From assembly GCA_964444865.1 (NCBI GenBank), contig CAYUJE010000155.1:1-15315 (forward strand): 15,315 nt of DNA. Reading direction: 5' to 3'. This document shows, one piece after another, positions 14,408 through 15,315 of the stretch. Position 1 is the stretch's first letter, and each line of letters opens with the position of its first letter. Both the position numbers and the translations under genes were made by a program. The notes under the pieces were generated by a model. The model saw only the letters and a program-made list of their open reading frames with translations. It was not told the origin of the DNA and did no database searches. This DNA comes from SXOA01 sp964444865 (GTDB lineage Bacteria; Planctomycetota; Planctomycetia; Pirellulales; Pirellulaceae).

Positions 14408-15238
14408 ATGGCAGAGATTACTGCCGCTTTGGTTCGGGAACTGCGGGACGAGACGGGCCTTCCCATGATGGATTGCAAAAAGGCCTTGCAGGAACACAAC
14501 GGCGACAAAGAAGCCGCCAAGCGGAACCTCCGTGAACGAGGCATCAAGCTCAGCGAATCCCGCTCCAGCCGCGAGACCGCTTTCGGCCGTTTTGGCATTC
14601 ATGCGGGCGTGGATAAGAAGGCCGGTGCTGTCGTCGAAGTGAAATGCGAAAGCGCACCGGTTGCGAACAGCGATGAATTCATTCAATTCGCAAACGATCT
14701 GGCGCAGGCGCTGGCGGCTTCGAATGTGGCCACTGCCGACGAACTGCTGGCACAGCCCTCGGCCAGCAAGCCCGGGCAGACGCTGAAGGATGTGAAGGAT
14801 GACATGTTCAATCGCATCCGCGAAGTCTTCAACATCGGCCGGATGAAGCGGCTGGAAGGCTCGACCGGCGGCTATAGCCACAACAGCGGCACCGTGAGCG
14901 GTGTGCTTGTTAGTGTCGAAGGGGGCAACGACGCCGCAGCCAAGGACGTGAGCATGCACGTTGCTGCCATGCATCCCCTTGCTGTGGTGAAAGAGGAAAT
15001 TGATCCGGCACTGGTTGCCAGCGAGCGGGAAATTCTCCGCGCAGCAGCTCTGGCCGAAGGAAAGCCTGCCAACATCGTCGACAAGATGGTCGAAGGCCGG
15101 CTTAAGAATTTCTATGCTGAAAAAGTCCTCAGCGAACAGCCGTTCGTTAAGGAAAACAGCCAGACCGTCGGTGCCTATGCCGCCGAGCACAAGATGAAGG
15201 TCAAGCAGTTTGTGCATTGGGTGCTGGGGAAGGAATAG
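14408..15238 (+). CDS. tsf: Elongation factor Ts
   Basis: 276 aa (E. coli 283). It exchanges GDP on EF-Tu. The N-terminal UBA-like module carries ITAALVRELRDETGLPMMDC (4-23) and KKALQEHNGDKEAA (24-37), with the standard family signature. The core follows with IREVFNIGRMKRLEG, IAMHVAA-like VSMHVAAMHP, and the C-terminal NIVDKMVEGRLKNFYAE and LSEQPFVKENSQTVG blocks. The striking change is at residues 80-85: where E. coli EF-Ts has CQTDFVA, this has CESAPVA. The Asp-Phe pair that contacts EF-Tu helix B is therefore Ala-Pro. The surroundings are intact and I recall a similar form in other planctomycetes, so it is probably a lineage trait rather than a defect. Palindromic repeats follow 11 nt after the stop. 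Confidence 0.97.
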   Translation: MAEITAALVRELRDETGLPMMDCKKALQEHNGDKEAAKRNLRERGIKLSESRSSRETAFGRFGIHAGVDKKAGAVVEVKCESAPVANSDEFIQFANDLAQALAASNVATADELLAQPSASKPGQTLKDVKDDMFNRIREVFNIGRMKRLEGSTGGYSHNSGTVSGVLVSVEGGNDAAAKDVSMHVAAMHPLAVVKEEIDPALVASEREILRAAALAEGKPANIVDKMVEGRLKNFYAEKVLSEQPFVKENSQTVGAYAAEHKMKVKQFVHWVLGKE

Positions 15239-15249
15239 CAAATGGGTGG

Positions 15250-15275
15250 CACGCCCACGGCTTTGCGTGGGCGTG
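15250..15275 (+). repeat. Perfect hairpin just after tsf, possible transcription end
   Basis: CACGCCCACG at 15250-15259 pairs perfectly with CGTGGGCGTG at 15266-15275 around a GCTTTG loop. It begins 11 nt after the tsf stop. No T tract follows, so a rho-independent terminator is uncertain. Confidence 0.65.
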
Positions 15276-15315
15276 GCTAAATGGATTCAGGATGTTCACG
15301 CCCACGCAAAGCCGT
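15257..15315. repeat. 19-bp inverted repeat running to the window end
   Basis: ACGGCTTTGCGTGGGCGTG at 15257-15275 is the exact reverse complement of CACGCCCACGCAAAGCCGT at 15297-15315. The repeat reaches the last base, so its true extent is unknown. It shares arms with the preceding hairpin, a REP/BIME-like arrangement. Confidence 0.7.

Noticed and set aside
13970..15241. 423-aa minus-strand open frame across rpsB and tsf
   Set aside because: It is antisense to two unmistakable genes, so it is a by-product of their codon use.

Overview
The window looks like chromosomal DNA of a planctomycete (Planctomycetota). It is moderately GC-rich and its genes are densely packed on both strands. Evidence for the lineage: an rpsB-tsf pair whose EF-Ts has a divergent EF-Tu contact motif, a large lipoprotein-like two-TM protein next to an ABC-2-type ATPase, a DUF6817-type protein, and REP-like palindromes of a kind I associate with planctomycete genomes. 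The phylum call is inference; no rRNA is present.

Layout. (1) 198-3932 (+): a 933-aa membrane-anchored protein and, 6 nt later, an ABC ATPase, probably one export or surface-assembly unit. (2) 3939-5066 (-): a compact three-gene toxin-antitoxin-like module, transcribed toward the ABC gene. It has an 86-aa leader protein, a short DUF2384 (MbcA/ParS/Xre toxin-binding) protein and a RES-domain toxin. The genes are joined by a 17-nt overlap and a GTGA overlap, behind a perfect TATAAT box only 6 nt from the first ATG. (3) 5141-7537 (-): a 383-aa conserved-looking helical protein followed by an MFS transporter. (4) 7538-9700: an accessory-looking island with one orphan 293-aa gene (possibly immunity-like) and about 940 nt without a credible gene, rich in inverted and direct repeats. 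(5) 9701-11117 (-): an ArsM-like methyltransferase and a DUF6817-type protein. (6) 11181-13183 (+): an antibiotic-biosynthesis-monooxygenase-fold protein, an XdhC/CoxI family protein and a MocA-like nucleotidyltransferase. The last two are maturation factors for molybdenum hydroxylases, but no such enzyme is in the window. (7) 13258-15238 (+): rpsB (GTG start, good Shine-Dalgarno and promoter) and tsf, separated by 202 nt carrying a long imperfect palindrome. A further palindromic repeat family follows tsf and runs off the window end.

The strongest candidates for something undescribed are the three-gene RES module with a minimal antitoxin and an apparently leaderless promoter, the iteron-like repeat cluster near 9.1 kb, and the EF-Ts without the Asp-Phe pair of its TDFV motif. 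All calls come from reading the sequence; no database search was run.
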